Positions 1-8,243 of a DNA stretch of 34,908 nt are shown here, in pieces (the stretch's first letter is position 1; each line of letters begins with the position of its first letter). Position numbers and translations under genes: made by a program. The notes beneath the pieces are model-generated. The model had not been told where the DNA came from. It did not search any database and saw only the letters and a program-made list of their open reading frames with translations. The stretch spans positions 1 to 34,908 of IMG/VR virus record IMGVR_UViG_3300028298_000213; one strand, 5' to 3'. Origin of the DNA: a virus.

Positions 1-416
1 GTACTACATATTTCTACTAGTTCAGATGGTGGAATAGTATTATCTACTTTTCTTATTAGTGTTATTTGAGATGGTTTCAGTGTTTGAGCAGTTAAAGAAT
101 TGATGGTGTTTTTAAGATTTTCAATATCATTATCTAATATTACTATGGCGTGAAAATGCAGGTTGGTTTCTTTAGTTACCTGGGTAATTTGTTCTTCTAA
201 CGGAAGTGTAGAACCGGTCCAATCTGACGCGCGCATATGTATACATTTGGTGCCATTTATAATATAGAATTCCTTTTCTTCATCAAACGCTTCTATTACC
301 TCTGTGTCGTACTGTTTAAATTTTTCTATTAAATTTAATTTACAACCAGTTTGAGTAATGTCCTCATAGGTGGCAAATATACATTTTTTACACGGAGTAT
401 GTAATTTTTTAATCAT
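1..416 (-). CDS. Glycosyltransferase family 2-like protein with Cys-rich N-terminus (3' end outside window)
   Basis: An open frame runs from the ATG at 416 to the window edge without a stop (138 codons seen). The first 60 residues hold Cys-x2-Cys, a later Gly-Cys and one more Cys, which could be a small metal-binding module. From about residue 90 the sequence HAIVILDNDIENLKNTINSL followed by QTLKP looks like the first beta-strand and helix of a GT-A fold family 2 glycosyltransferase. The catalytic part lies outside the window, so the sugar donor and activity cannot be judged. Its ATG overlaps the stop of the gene upstream as ATGA, so it is probably translationally coupled and belongs to the glycosyltransferase cluster that follows to 4.8 kb. 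The GT2 call is by pattern only. Confidence 0.6.
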   Translation of the reverse strand, partial: MIKKLHTPCKKCIFATYEDITQTGCKLNLIEKFKQYDTEVIEAFDEEKEFYIINGTKCIHMRASDWTGSTLPLEEQITQVTKETNLHFHAIVILDNDIENLKNTINSLTAQTLKPSQITLIRKVDNTIPPSELVEICS

Positions 417-823
417 TCTTTTGACGCCTTTAAATAGTATGTGGTTTCCACCAGTCTTTTTTCCAATATCTTCATATCCATATTGTGCATCCACACCAAT
501 AGTCTTTGTAGACAGTCTAGTGATTGTTTACCTTGATAAATCATATGATTAATTTCATCGGCGGTATATTTACCTATTATAATAGATTTACTTATTTCTA
601 ATATGTCAAGACCGCACATTGATATGGTGCCGTGATCCCTTAATTTTCTTACACACAACTCTAAATAGTCCAATCTTTGTGGGATAAAGTCTAATACGTT
701 TGACAATTCTATATTTGTAAATGAACCATCTTCTACCTGCATAATTTCATCTGGTAATATATATGTGTATTCAGATGATTTATCTTCATTTTTGGGCATT
801 TGTAATACAATTTGTAACTTCAT
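413..823 (-). CDS. Hypothetical protein, possibly methyltransferase-related
   Basis: This 136-residue protein begins at ATG 823 after an AGGA Shine-Dalgarno. Residues 40-75 (LDFIPQRLDYLE, then RKLRDHGTISMCGLDILE) resemble the late part of a class I SAM-dependent methyltransferase, where a helix is followed by a glycine turn and a beta-strand. The SAM-binding glycine loop is not visible and the protein is about half the usual length, so this would be a truncated or degenerate member. It lies between glycosyltransferase-like genes, ends in an ATGA overlap with the next one and starts 3 nt after the previous stop. A role in glycan or sugar modification is only inferred from that context. Confidence 0.55.
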   Translation of the reverse strand: MKLQIVLQMPKNEDKSSEYTYILPDEIMQVEDGSFTNIELSNVLDFIPQRLDYLELCVRKLRDHGTISMCGLDILEISKSIIIGKYTADEINHMIYQGKQSLDCLQRLLVWMHNMDMKILEKRLVETTYYLKASKE

Positions 824-826
824 AAT

Positions 827-1360
827 TTATCCTATAAATGGTTTTTGGCTTATATCATTAAATAGATTATTCCACTTATCTGTAAATGCTGGTGCATTAT
901 CAGGATGTGGCATCACAGGAAAGTTAGCATACCAACTATCATTAATTTCCTCACTCATAGAGACAATAGTATCATTTGCGCTATTATCTTTTAATATCTG
1001 TATATCTTCATTCTTAACAAAATCAGGTTTAACAAAGTGGTGAATGATTAATAAGGGTATATGTAGTATTTTTGATATTTGAGAACATGATGAAATTTGC
1101 GTTGTAATATCATTACATATGATTAAATCAAGGTCTAATGATATGGACCAATTTTTAATGTCGGTACTTAAATAGTGTAGTTTTTTGTCTAATACTTTTT
1201 CACCAGGAGCAATTTGCATTTCATACAATAGATAAAAATGGTGCGGCGTACCTTGGCTAAGAGATAGTTCAAAAGTGTTATTATATGGGGCCACAAGAAT
1301 ATTTAATGGTTGATATGGGGTTCTAGTAGCATTTCTTATAATATTAGCTATTACACTCAT
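827..1360 (-). CDS. Glycosyltransferase-like protein (GT-B N-terminal-half-like)
   Basis: The protein has 177 residues. Residues 18-30 (QPLNILVAPYNNT) and 75-115 (LDLDLIICNDIT, then SKILHIPLLIIHHF) show alternating hydrophobic strands and short loops, as in the N-terminal Rossmann domain of GT-B glycosyltransferases. A TIVSMSEEINDSW segment follows, at the place where such enzymes begin to cross over. The C-terminal nucleotide-sugar-binding domain is missing, so it is half the length of a full enzyme. It could be a shortened glycosyltransferase or a partner of the complete enzyme just upstream, whose TGA stop overlaps this ATG by one base. The fold is inferred from the pattern, not from a recognised motif. 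Confidence 0.5.
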   Translation of the reverse strand: MSVIANIIRNATRTPYQPLNILVAPYNNTFELSLSQGTPHHFYLLYEMQIAPGEKVLDKKLHYLSTDIKNWSISLDLDLIICNDITTQISSCSQISKILHIPLLIIHHFVKPDFVKNEDIQILKDNSANDTIVSMSEEINDSWYANFPVMPHPDNAPAFTDKWNNLFNDISQKPFIG

Positions 1361-2436
1361 TATTGATCCCCCAATAATCTTTGTCTAATTATCTTACCCC
1401 TGTTTTGATAAGAGTATTTATTTATATCTTTAATACCTTGGGCAGCCTTTTTATTTTTCAACTGTCTATTTGTATATGCTTCTCTCATTGCTTTTTGTAG
1501 TTCTAATATATCTATACTAAACCATGTTTCCCGACTGGTATATAAGTATTCTAATGGCTTATTTTGTACTAAACACGGCGTTTCATAACTTTTAACTACC
1601 CATCCGTTATTATTATCAATGAAATCGGTTGTACCAGTATTATCTGTTACTATTGGGGTTTTACCAAATCCAAGAGCGTCCAATGCTGGTCTACACCATG
1701 CCTCACCGTAGGAGGTCATTACAAAACAGTTACAGTCCATGTGCATTTGGTTTAAATCATGTTCTGATAGTCTATTTAGCACCAGCTTTTCTTGCTTATA
1801 TTGCTCTAAGTTCTTATATATGCCAAATTGTGCCTTTAATTGATTAAGAGCATCAACAGATAGATTAGATGATTTAATGAGTAAATCCACTGGTTCGTTT
1901 CTATCAAACTCTCTATGAAATGCCATTAATAGAGCATTAAAATTCTTTCTTTCGCCCTCACCAATAGTATAAAATGTAAAGTTATCAACATTATGAACAT
2001 ATGACTTTAAAAACTTATTAGTATCTGTAGCTTCACCCATAATAATAATGGGGGTTGTACACAATGAGTTCTTTAATGATTTTAATTCTACAGTACTAGA
2101 TACCCAAATTTCATCCATTAAATTCATCGCACTAATCCAAGGCGTAAATTCTAAATGATTGGTTTCACTTAGACAAAATCCTATATTCTTACTACCTTCG
2201 TGCCAATGAAAAAATTCTGGTAATGAGTGTTGTATAATAACATCATAATGTTCATTTATTTTATTTTCTAATGGGGTAAAATGATCTTCTAGCGTTATTT
2301 CTCTATTACCGGCTAAAAATATTGGTCTTAGTGTAAGATCAATTTCTTTAATGGTTAATATAGAATTAATTAAAGCCCTTGACGCTTCGGACCAACCATC
2401 ATTTTGTCTATATGGACCAATGAATAAAACCTTCAT
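1360..2436 (-). CDS. Glycosyltransferase family 4 (GT-B fold)
   Basis: This is a full-length (358 aa) GT-B enzyme that would transfer a sugar from an activated nucleotide sugar to an unknown acceptor, presumably in the host cytoplasm. Residues 1-19 (MKVLFIGPYRQNDGWSEAS) form the first beta-strand and glycine-rich turn. Residues 240-270 hold the donor-site signature SYGEAWCRPALDALGFG, followed by PIVTDNTGTTDFI. The usual E-x7-E pair reads E245-x7-D253 here, a conservative change at the second acidic position. It overlaps the upstream HNH gene by ATGA and the downstream gene by one base. The acceptor (virion protein, host envelope glycan or DNA) cannot be told from sequence. Confidence 0.85.
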   Translation of the reverse strand: MKVLFIGPYRQNDGWSEASRALINSILTIKEIDLTLRPIFLAGNREITLEDHFTPLENKINEHYDVIIQHSLPEFFHWHEGSKNIGFCLSETNHLEFTPWISAMNLMDEIWVSSTVELKSLKNSLCTTPIIIMGEATDTNKFLKSYVHNVDNFTFYTIGEGERKNFNALLMAFHREFDRNEPVDLLIKSSNLSVDALNQLKAQFGIYKNLEQYKQEKLVLNRLSEHDLNQMHMDCNCFVMTSYGEAWCRPALDALGFGKTPIVTDNTGTTDFIDNNNGWVVKSYETPCLVQNKPLEYLYTSRETWFSIDILELQKAMREAYTNRQLKNKKAAQGIKDINKYSYQNRGKIIRQRLLGDQ

Positions 2437-3077
2437 ATTGATTTACCTTTTGCCATATTACAATTTATACATAAAACCTGTAATGGTGGATTATTAGGAT
2501 AATTATTTTTAACTATCCATTCGTACATAGAATTACCGCTGCCGCCAGTTATTTTTCTATGTTCAGCACCATCGTTATTAATATGATCTATAGTTAATTG
2601 TCGTATATCCGTTTCTCCACAGATATTACATTTACATGTTTTATTTGAGTAATGTGTTATAATATTTAATTTTATTTTTGCTTTATACTTATGTGTTGAC
2701 GATCTTTTACCACACTCATTTTCTTCATATCTTTTAATAAATTGACACCCCATACATAATACTTGATAACCATTTGGATAATTATTCTTTTTTAACCATC
2801 TATAGAATGATATTCCACCTTTCATATTTATACCGATTGTTTTATATTGTTTTCGACCACCACCATTAATATGGTCTATAGATAATATATTAATATCTGT
2901 TTTACCACATTTATTACAACATACTTTATTATTGCTATAATAAGATAAAATATCGTTTTTTAATTTTAAATATGTTTTTTTATATTCATTTTGATAACAA
3001 TCTAAACATATGCGACTATGTTTTCTTTTTAATTTTATATCAAAAGCTTTATTACATTTACTACACATTATTTTCAT
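2433..3077 (-). CDS. Double-HNH homing-type endonuclease
   Basis: This 214-residue protein opens with a CxxC pair (CSKCNKAF) and carries two copies of one module. Each copy has a CxxC knuckle, a DHINGGG or DHINNDG histidine-glycine core, a K-N-N-Y-P-N turn and a closing CMGC or CINC pair. The first spans about residues 50-115 and the second about 145-212. This arrangement is typical of phage-encoded HNH nucleases that nick DNA and spread as free-standing mobile genes. It sits between two glycosyltransferase genes with ATGA overlaps on both sides, so its insertion leaves translational coupling intact. A paralogue of the same design lies at 23596-24435. Unlike that one, it has no GGTGTATAAT promoter of its own. 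Confidence 0.85.
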   Translation of the reverse strand: MKIMCSKCNKAFDIKLKRKHSRICLDCYQNEYKKTYLKLKNDILSYYSNNKVCCNKCGKTDINILSIDHINGGGRKQYKTIGINMKGGISFYRWLKKNNYPNGYQVLCMGCQFIKRYEENECGKRSSTHKYKAKIKLNIITHYSNKTCKCNICGETDIRQLTIDHINNDGAEHRKITGGSGNSMYEWIVKNNYPNNPPLQVLCINCNMAKGKSI

Positions 3078-4771
3078 ATAATATCTCCCTTCTTCGTACC
3101 TATAGCTTTAGATTTCATATCAGCATAATTAACATAATCTTCTGGTGGTAATTCTACCAATCCACATCTTGCCTTTTCACATATATTACTATTATTTAGC
3201 CTATGTTTAAATATTTCAAATATCTGTTCTCTAGTAATAGGTGTAATTGTACTACCATCTATCATTGCACCTAAATTGAGTTCACTAATAATTTTAAGTG
3301 CTGAATATGAATATTTTAACTCTGGTTTGTGCAGTACATCGTCATATAGAAAAGCGACGAATTGTTTATTATCTAAATTTGCCGGTATATTTTTTGGAAT
3401 ATCATATATTTCTGGTAGAGCATCCCATTGACCTTGTGTGCCAGTAAGTTCTACAGAATCAAGGTAGGTTTCCCATATTTTAGCACTATTATCATAATTA
3501 TAGAAGCTCTCACATGCTTCTCTAGCTTTCTTTTCTAGTTTTATACGTTGTTTTGTAGGTAGATTTAAGAATTTTAATAGTTCTTGTGCTAGACTATCAC
3601 TGTCTACCATCATTCTATATGCCTGAGTTTCTATTTCTAAATAGCTCTTAGCAATCTTAATTGGAATACTATCGGTTTTATCAAGTATGTCCTTAGTAGC
3701 ACTATATGGCATACCCATACTAGGGACACCACATGAAGCAGCCTCCATTTGTGGCATACCAGCACCTTCACATATACTTATTTGCAAATATACATCAAAA
3801 CACTTCATAATGTCTGCTAATACCTCTGTGCTGACACCATTAGCAACATTAGGTAATACTGCTGATCCAACACTACTACAATGTACACAGGTTGTAGTGG
3901 CATCTTGAAACGGCCCAGCGAACCATTTATTACACGCCCTACATAAATAACTGAATATAACCTTATGAGAAATACCAGATTCTTTTAATAATTTTGGAAA
4001 ATTCCAACCGGCATCTGGGTAACTAGTATGAATATATAAAAAGGTTTTTTGTGCTAAATCATGTAAACCAAGAGTGTTACAATTTTCTATAAATTTCCTA
4101 AAACCATCTAATATGTCTGGATACAATTTACGTCTTTGATTGCGCATCACCGTACCAATGATATTCATTTCTGGGTGAAAACCCATACTCTCTTTATGTT
4201 TACCCTTATTTGGTGCAGGATTAAATATATCTAGGTTGGTGCCAGGAGGGGCGGAACACTGTAGTTTAATTTTGCCGTTGCCCTCTTTTTTAAGAACATC
4301 TAAATTCCAATCTGTATAAGTAAATATACCATCGGCCTCTTTATAACTATCTAACCATTGTTCTTGACTAGGGGCGGAATCACAGGTAGGCATCCAAACC
4401 AAGTGGAAAAATCTGCGGAAGGGCGAGTCTTTTTCCCATTCTAACATCCAGGGGTCACGAATATCTATCACAATATCCGGTTTAAAATCCAAACATACCC
4501 TATCAAATCGCCATTCACCCCATTGATTAGTGGTTCTACTACGATATAGGTCTATACGCGGATCATTATCTCTTACAGCATTAGCATAAATACGCCAGTT
4601 TACATTAGTATCTCTTGGGTCATTTACAAGCCCATAACTAGCTAATTCTGCAAGTTCATATTTACCTGTGGCGGCTAGTCTTTTCATTACCTCATTGGTA
4701 TACACACCAAATCCAGAGCATGTATAACTGGCTTCCCCGCACATTAATATTCTTTTCTTTCTATTGCTCAT
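3074..4771 (-). CDS. Large GT4-type glycosyltransferase with inserted zinc ribbon
   Basis: This 565-residue GT-B glycosyltransferase starts with KRILMCGEASYTCSGFGVYT (residues 6-25), the N-terminal strand and donor loop. The second domain contains CEGAGMPQMEAASCG, giving the E335-x7-E343 signature of family 4 enzymes, followed by VPSMGMPYSATKDI. Between the domains, at residues 277-298, are two CxxC pairs (CRAC and CVHC) 15 residues apart, a zinc-ribbon knuckle that is not part of the ordinary fold. A long C-terminal extension of about 170 residues follows. Its start lies 11 nt inside the sigma factor gene and its stop overlaps the HNH gene by ATGA. The activity class is clear; donor and acceptor are unknown. 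Confidence 0.85.
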   Translation of the reverse strand: MSNRKKRILMCGEASYTCSGFGVYTNEVMKRLAATGKYELAELASYGLVNDPRDTNVNWRIYANAVRDNDPRIDLYRSRTTNQWGEWRFDRVCLDFKPDIVIDIRDPWMLEWEKDSPFRRFFHLVWMPTCDSAPSQEQWLDSYKEADGIFTYTDWNLDVLKKEGNGKIKLQCSAPPGTNLDIFNPAPNKGKHKESMGFHPEMNIIGTVMRNQRRKLYPDILDGFRKFIENCNTLGLHDLAQKTFLYIHTSYPDAGWNFPKLLKESGISHKVIFSYLCRACNKWFAGPFQDATTTCVHCSSVGSAVLPNVANGVSTEVLADIMKCFDVYLQISICEGAGMPQMEAASCGVPSMGMPYSATKDILDKTDSIPIKIAKSYLEIETQAYRMMVDSDSLAQELLKFLNLPTKQRIKLEKKAREACESFYNYDNSAKIWETYLDSVELTGTQGQWDALPEIYDIPKNIPANLDNKQFVAFLYDDVLHKPELKYSYSALKIISELNLGAMIDGSTITPITREQIFEIFKHRLNNSNICEKARCGLVELPPEDYVNYADMKSKAIGTKKGDII

Positions 4772-5216
4772 TAGCCTGCCTTATCTTATCAATTGCATTT
4801 TTAAATATGTGGCTCGCCCATGCTTTGGTATGATTAATCTTTTTACCGATCTCGGCAAATGTATATCCTTCATATCTCATATTTACTACAGTTAATTCTG
4901 TTTCTGATAGGGTGTCTGGTATACTTTCCCAGAGTTTTTCTCCACTATCTTTGGCGGGCATATTTTCAAGATTGCCCTGTTTATCTTTATTCTCCCTAGT
5001 CTTTTTCCTATAACCGATTAATGCCTTGGTTATATATTTCCACGCTAGGGTAGAAATTTTGCCCTGTTTAATATCATGTTTTCTTAGGGCTTTTAATAAT
5101 GCTATACTTCCTTCCTGTATAAAATCATCCATTTCTGTTTGATCTTTAGGAGAGAAGCTTTTTGCTATTTTAATTACAAGTCCCAGATGTTCTTCAATAA
5201 GTTCATTTTCATTCAT
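4761..5216 (-). CDS. Phage RNA polymerase sigma-70-family factor
   Basis: This short (151 aa) sigma factor would bind host core RNA polymerase and redirect it to phage promoters. Residues 8-65 match sigma region 2: LGLVIKIAKSF, DFIQEGSIALLKALRKHD, then STLAWKYI, the part that melts the -10 element. After a Lys/Asn-rich linker, residues 102-147 match region 4 (LSETELTVVNMRYEGYTFAE, then a helix-turn-helix ending KAWASHIFKNAIDKIRQ). Regions 1 and 3 are absent, as in other short phage sigma factors. The gene lies just behind the ssb terminator, so its expression may depend on readthrough from the ssb promoter. It is the best candidate to read the GGTGTATAAT motifs found in the window. Confidence 0.88.
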   Translation of the reverse strand: MNENELIEEHLGLVIKIAKSFSPKDQTEMDDFIQEGSIALLKALRKHDIKQGKISTLAWKYITKALIGYRKKTRENKDKQGNLENMPAKDSGEKLWESIPDTLSETELTVVNMRYEGYTFAEIGKKINHTKAWASHIFKNAIDKIRQANEQ

Positions 5217-5222
5217 AATAAT

Positions 5223-5264
5223 AAAAAAGGGGAGAACTAACCTTGTTATAGGTTAGCCCTCCCC
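5223..5264 (-). terminator. Rho-independent terminator after ssb
   Basis: Read on the minus strand, GGGGAG and GGCTAACC are followed by an 8-nt loop and GGTTAG and CTCCCC. This gives two 6-bp stem segments separated by a 2-nt mismatch (5229-5264). A run of six T follows at 5228-5223. It lies between the ssb stop and the sigma factor ATG only 7 nt further on, so it should reduce but perhaps not abolish sigma expression from the ssb promoter. Confidence 0.85.
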
Positions 5265-5271
5265 ATTATGG

Positions 5272-5673
5272 TTAGAACTGTTCGTCTTTATCGACATGGG
5301 ATATTTCTGGTTCATCTACTACAGTACCACTATCTTCCCTAGCTGGGGCACGATATAGTCTGTCAAAATTACTAACACGAACCTTGGTACGGGACATCTT
5401 TTGTCCGTCCTTTTCCCAATTTTCGGTCTTAATAGACCCTTCGATAAGCAAGGGATCACCCTTTACACAATACTTACCCAAAGTTTCCGCACCGGTATCC
5501 CAGCTTTCACATGCAATAAATGTAGTATCCTTATCACGTTCGCCATTAGCCTTCTTAAAAAACCTACTTACGGCAATGGTGAAGTTAGCCACTGTAACCT
5601 TTTTACCATTAAGGTCTAAAATCTTAATTTCCGGGTCACGAGTTAAATTTCCACGAAGAATTACCTTGTTCAT
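5272..5673 (-). CDS. ssb: Single-stranded DNA-binding protein
   Basis: This is a bacterial-type SSB with one OB fold that coats single-stranded DNA at the phage replication fork. MNKVILRGNLTRDPEI is the standard N-terminal strand; VANFTIAVSR, the DTTFIACESWDTGAE region and GDPLLIEGSIKTENWE are conserved SSB segments. I place the start at ATG 5673, 8 nt after a GGAGG Shine-Dalgarno. A TTG at 5688 in the same frame would place the Shine-Dalgarno inside the gene. The tail is short and acidic and ends DKDEQF rather than the usual DDDIPF, so partner binding may differ. It has its own host-type promoter (5721-5749) and terminator, consistent with strong expression. Confidence 0.95.
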   Translation of the reverse strand: MNKVILRGNLTRDPEIKILDLNGKKVTVANFTIAVSRFFKKANGERDKDTTFIACESWDTGAETLGKYCVKGDPLLIEGSIKTENWEKDGQKMSRTKVRVSNFDRLYRAPAREDSGTVVDEPEISHVDKDEQF

Positions 5674-5720
5674 CTTATATTCCTCCAAATTGTTATAGAA
5701 AACACAAAACTTTATATCTT

Positions 5721-5749
5721 ATGATAGCTCGGTTAGGGGGTTCTGTCAA
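5721..5749 (-). promoter_or_regulatory. Host sigma-70-type promoter for ssb
   Basis: On the minus strand, TTGACA at 5749-5744 is followed by 17 nt and TATCAT at 5726-5721. The -35 hexamer is consensus and the -10 has one change. The sequence after the -35 (GAACCC) resembles that of the promoters at 26233 and 19656. Transcription would start about 40 nt before the ssb ATG. Confidence 0.8.
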
Positions 5750-5768
5750 GTTTTATAGCGAAAAAACT

Positions 5769-8243
5769 TTAAATTTGCCACATTTGTTTGCAAATAAACG
5801 ATCCGCCATCCTTACTACGTTCCCCATGAATAAGAACATTATTTTCAACAAAGGATATTTTCTTAGCTTCGTCCCATACCTCTGAAAACACCACGGCATC
5901 AATACTACCAGTTAAGTCGCTGATTTTAAGAAATGCCATCTTCCTACCTTTATTTTTACCATTTTTAACCTTAATTTCACTCATAGCATCAATCTTAGCG
6001 GCTATAATAGTAGTTTTAGGATTAGCACCTTGTATATATTGTTGACATGTACAATTAGCAGCAGAGGTATCACACGCATCAAGACTGGTGCAGGTCAAAG
6101 GTATACCTAAAAGTGATTCCTCTACAGATGCCATCCACTCTGGGGCATCTTCTAAATTATATGAGGGGTTTTTAAGGGTTTTTAATAAGCTGGTAATCAT
6201 ATCTTTGCGCTTTTCACTAGCACATGCACCAGTTTTTCCCGTACCCGAAACTGTCATAATCATTAATAAGTCTTCTAATTTAAGTATGTCATTCTTATGA
6301 ATGGTCATATAGTTAAGTATCCAATTTCTTTCTCTATCGGTCAACTTATCATATAGTTTATATTCATACATCATACGAGTACGGCTAAGTCCCATATATG
6401 ATATTGCCCCACTATTAATAAAAGCGGCTATGGCGGTAGCATTAACGTGTTGAGCAAAGTGTATTAAAAAGTCCAACCATGACCACTGTTCTGCTTTTTT
6501 ACCAAGTAATTTTTCAACCCTTGCTATTTGGGCTATAATCTTTTTCCACGCGGCATCCCCAATACCCTTCATATCAAAAAAGCCAAAGCGTATTACCTTG
6601 TCCCATAATTTAAAATGTTTCAATAGGTGGCGTAAATCCGGCCCCTCAACGCCAATACCCATTAATCGTGCATTTTGTACTAATTCGTGAATTTCCATAT
6701 AGGGCTTAGTTTTTTCTCCTGCGTAACGTAGGTATGATGTAAAAAAACCTCTGCTAAAATGAGCTTTAGCAAACGCGGATAAATACGCATTATAAGCATA
6801 ACTAACAGCGTGGGAATTAGATGTAACTATACCAGTGGAAGTCACAAACGTATGGTTAGGATCGTCCATTGTAACATCGTATACATCTTGTAATCCAACA
6901 TATTCTATACTGTTTATAGAACACTCTAACGACGGATAACCTTTTTGACCTTTATGTATACGACCAAGACAATAATGCGCCTTTTTGTGACATGATACAC
7001 AAAGGTATTCTAAATTATTAGAGCTACTATTAGTACGATTGCCATCTTTATGATGTAGCTCCATTCTACATTCCGTAGCTGGGCATCGGTTGCATACTAG
7101 TGGTAAAGTAGCTCTGATCTTCTCATACTGAGTGTACGCACCATTTGTATATCCAGGGTTATTTTGTCCAGAGGGAAACCCACAACCACTATAAGATTTT
7201 TCTCCAGAGTGTAATTCTTTTAATGTAATAGGGCTATAACCGTATTTTGTGTTATTATGTTCATATTCCCCCTTAATATAAAGAATATCACCAACCTTTA
7301 ATTTTGATAATGGTTGTTCACCATATTTACTGGGGAATTTATGGGTCATAGTAGTTTCTATAGCGGCACCATTACTTAGTGTTACTTTAAAAATAGGTTG
7401 ATTACCTGAATATTTTATATCAACAATAATATTTGGTCTTAATCTACCGTCCTCACATAATGATAGGCATTTACCATAATTACCATAAAGTTTCCATTTT
7501 TTATATAGGCTAAGATGTCCTGTTTTTTTAGCATACTCTATATTATTTCTAATATTGAACATTTCAGATATGGTAGGCTTAAATGTAAACTTACTATTAT
7601 CTCTCCAAAACTTTGTATTTCCTGAGACACACTTATTAAAACTATAGCGTTGTGACTTTTCAATCCACTCAAAGATTTGTTCGGCTTCCTCTTTAGTTAC
7701 GGTTCCCTGTTTTTCTGCGCCCTCAAGAAATGACAACTTAATCTTAGCCATTAATTCTGGCTTTTTCTTACCAATAGCCTTTCTTAATTCGTCAGCTTGT
7801 TGTAGGTTAAAACCAGCAATATCTCTTGATATTTGCATAGCCTGTTCTTGATAGATCATTTCACCATAAGTCTTTTCAAGTGCGGGTTTTAATGCAGGAT
7901 GAAAATATGTAACTTCTTCAAGTCCATTTTTTCTATCAATATAGTGCATTGTCACCGATTTCTTATCGCGGATACTTTCTAATACCCCAGGTCTGATAAT
8001 ACTGATAAGGGCGGCTAAGTGTTCTATATTTCGCGGTTTTAATTTACGCGCAAAGTTTGATTGATTTTCAAGTTGGAATATGCCTTTGGTGTTACCAGAA
8101 CCGATTAAGTCCCAGGTACGGGGACAATCCATACTTATTTCATCCATATTTGGTACGAAGATAATAGATGGTCTATCATCTTCTAATTTACCAATAACGT
8201 CAAACTCACAACCACATTGGGCAAACTTATACTTTTCAGTCAT
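5769..8243 (-). CDS. dnaE: DNA polymerase III alpha subunit, C-terminal part (fingers to OB), with HNH intein
   Basis: This is the second half of a split DnaE-type replicative polymerase. Residues 41-204 match the fingers region of DnaE: TKGIFQLEN, a RPGVLES loop, HPALKPALEKTYGEMIYQEQ and ADELRKAIGKKKPE. An intein occupies residues 205-476. The extein resumes at SHAVSYAYNAYLSAFAKAHF and continues through a helix-hairpin-helix (FDMKGIGDAAWKKI) to an OB fold near the C-terminus (KMAFLKISDLTGSIDAVVF). The palm aspartates are not here but in the gene at 9717-11588. Without the intein this half is 552 aa; the two halves total 1175 aa, about the size of a normal DnaE. It overlaps the exonuclease gene by 8 nt. 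The tau-binding tail of cellular DnaE is not evident. Confidence 0.92.
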   Translation of the reverse strand: MTEKYKFAQCGCEFDVIGKLEDDRPSIIFVPNMDEISMDCPRTWDLIGSGNTKGIFQLENQSNFARKLKPRNIEHLAALISIIRPGVLESIRDKKSVTMHYIDRKNGLEEVTYFHPALKPALEKTYGEMIYQEQAMQISRDIAGFNLQQADELRKAIGKKKPELMAKIKLSFLEGAEKQGTVTKEEAEQIFEWIEKSQRYSFNKCVSGNTKFWRDNSKFTFKPTISEMFNIRNNIEYAKKTGHLSLYKKWKLYGNYGKCLSLCEDGRLRPNIIVDIKYSGNQPIFKVTLSNGAAIETTMTHKFPSKYGEQPLSKLKVGDILYIKGEYEHNNTKYGYSPITLKELHSGEKSYSGCGFPSGQNNPGYTNGAYTQYEKIRATLPLVCNRCPATECRMELHHKDGNRTNSSSNNLEYLCVSCHKKAHYCLGRIHKGQKGYPSLECSINSIEYVGLQDVYDVTMDDPNHTFVTSTGIVTSNSHAVSYAYNAYLSAFAKAHFSRGFFTSYLRYAGEKTKPYMEIHELVQNARLMGIGVEGPDLRHLLKHFKLWDKVIRFGFFDMKGIGDAAWKKIIAQIARVEKLLGKKAEQWSWLDFLIHFAQHVNATAIAAFINSGAISYMGLSRTRMMYEYKLYDKLTDRERNWILNYMTIHKNDILKLEDLLMIMTVSGTGKTGACASEKRKDMITSLLKTLKNPSYNLEDAPEWMASVEESLLGIPLTCTSLDACDTSAANCTCQQYIQGANPKTTIIAAKIDAMSEIKVKNGKNKGRKMAFLKISDLTGSIDAVVFSEVWDEAKKISFVENNVLIHGERSKDGGSFICKQMWQI
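6816..7631 (-). other. Intein with HNH endonuclease domain in DnaE-C
   Basis: This 272-residue in-frame intein lies between RYSFNK and SHAVSYAY of the polymerase. It starts with Cys (CVSGNTKFW), has a block-B-like TMTHKF histidine motif about 95 residues in, and ends YDVTMDDPNHTFVTSTGIVT followed by Ser-Asn. The first downstream residue is Ser. The central insertion carries an HNH domain: CNRCPATECRMELHHKDGN, then NLEYLCVSCHKKAH. The penultimate residue is Ser, not the usual His. The junction lies four residues after the site of the cyanobacterial split DnaE intein, in one of the most conserved stretches of the protein. Confidence 0.92.

Noticed and set aside
607-640. TTGACA on the minus strand inside the gene at 413-823
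   Set aside because: The nearest -10-like hexamer is 19 nt or more away, so the pair is not convincing.
370-1043. Plus-strand ORFs of 60 and 92 codons at the left end
   Set aside because: They overlap well-supported minus-strand genes, and every credible gene in the window is on the minus strand.
5674-5688. TTG start for ssb giving five extra residues
   Set aside because: The GGAGG Shine-Dalgarno would lie inside the coding sequence; ATG 5673 has proper spacing to it.
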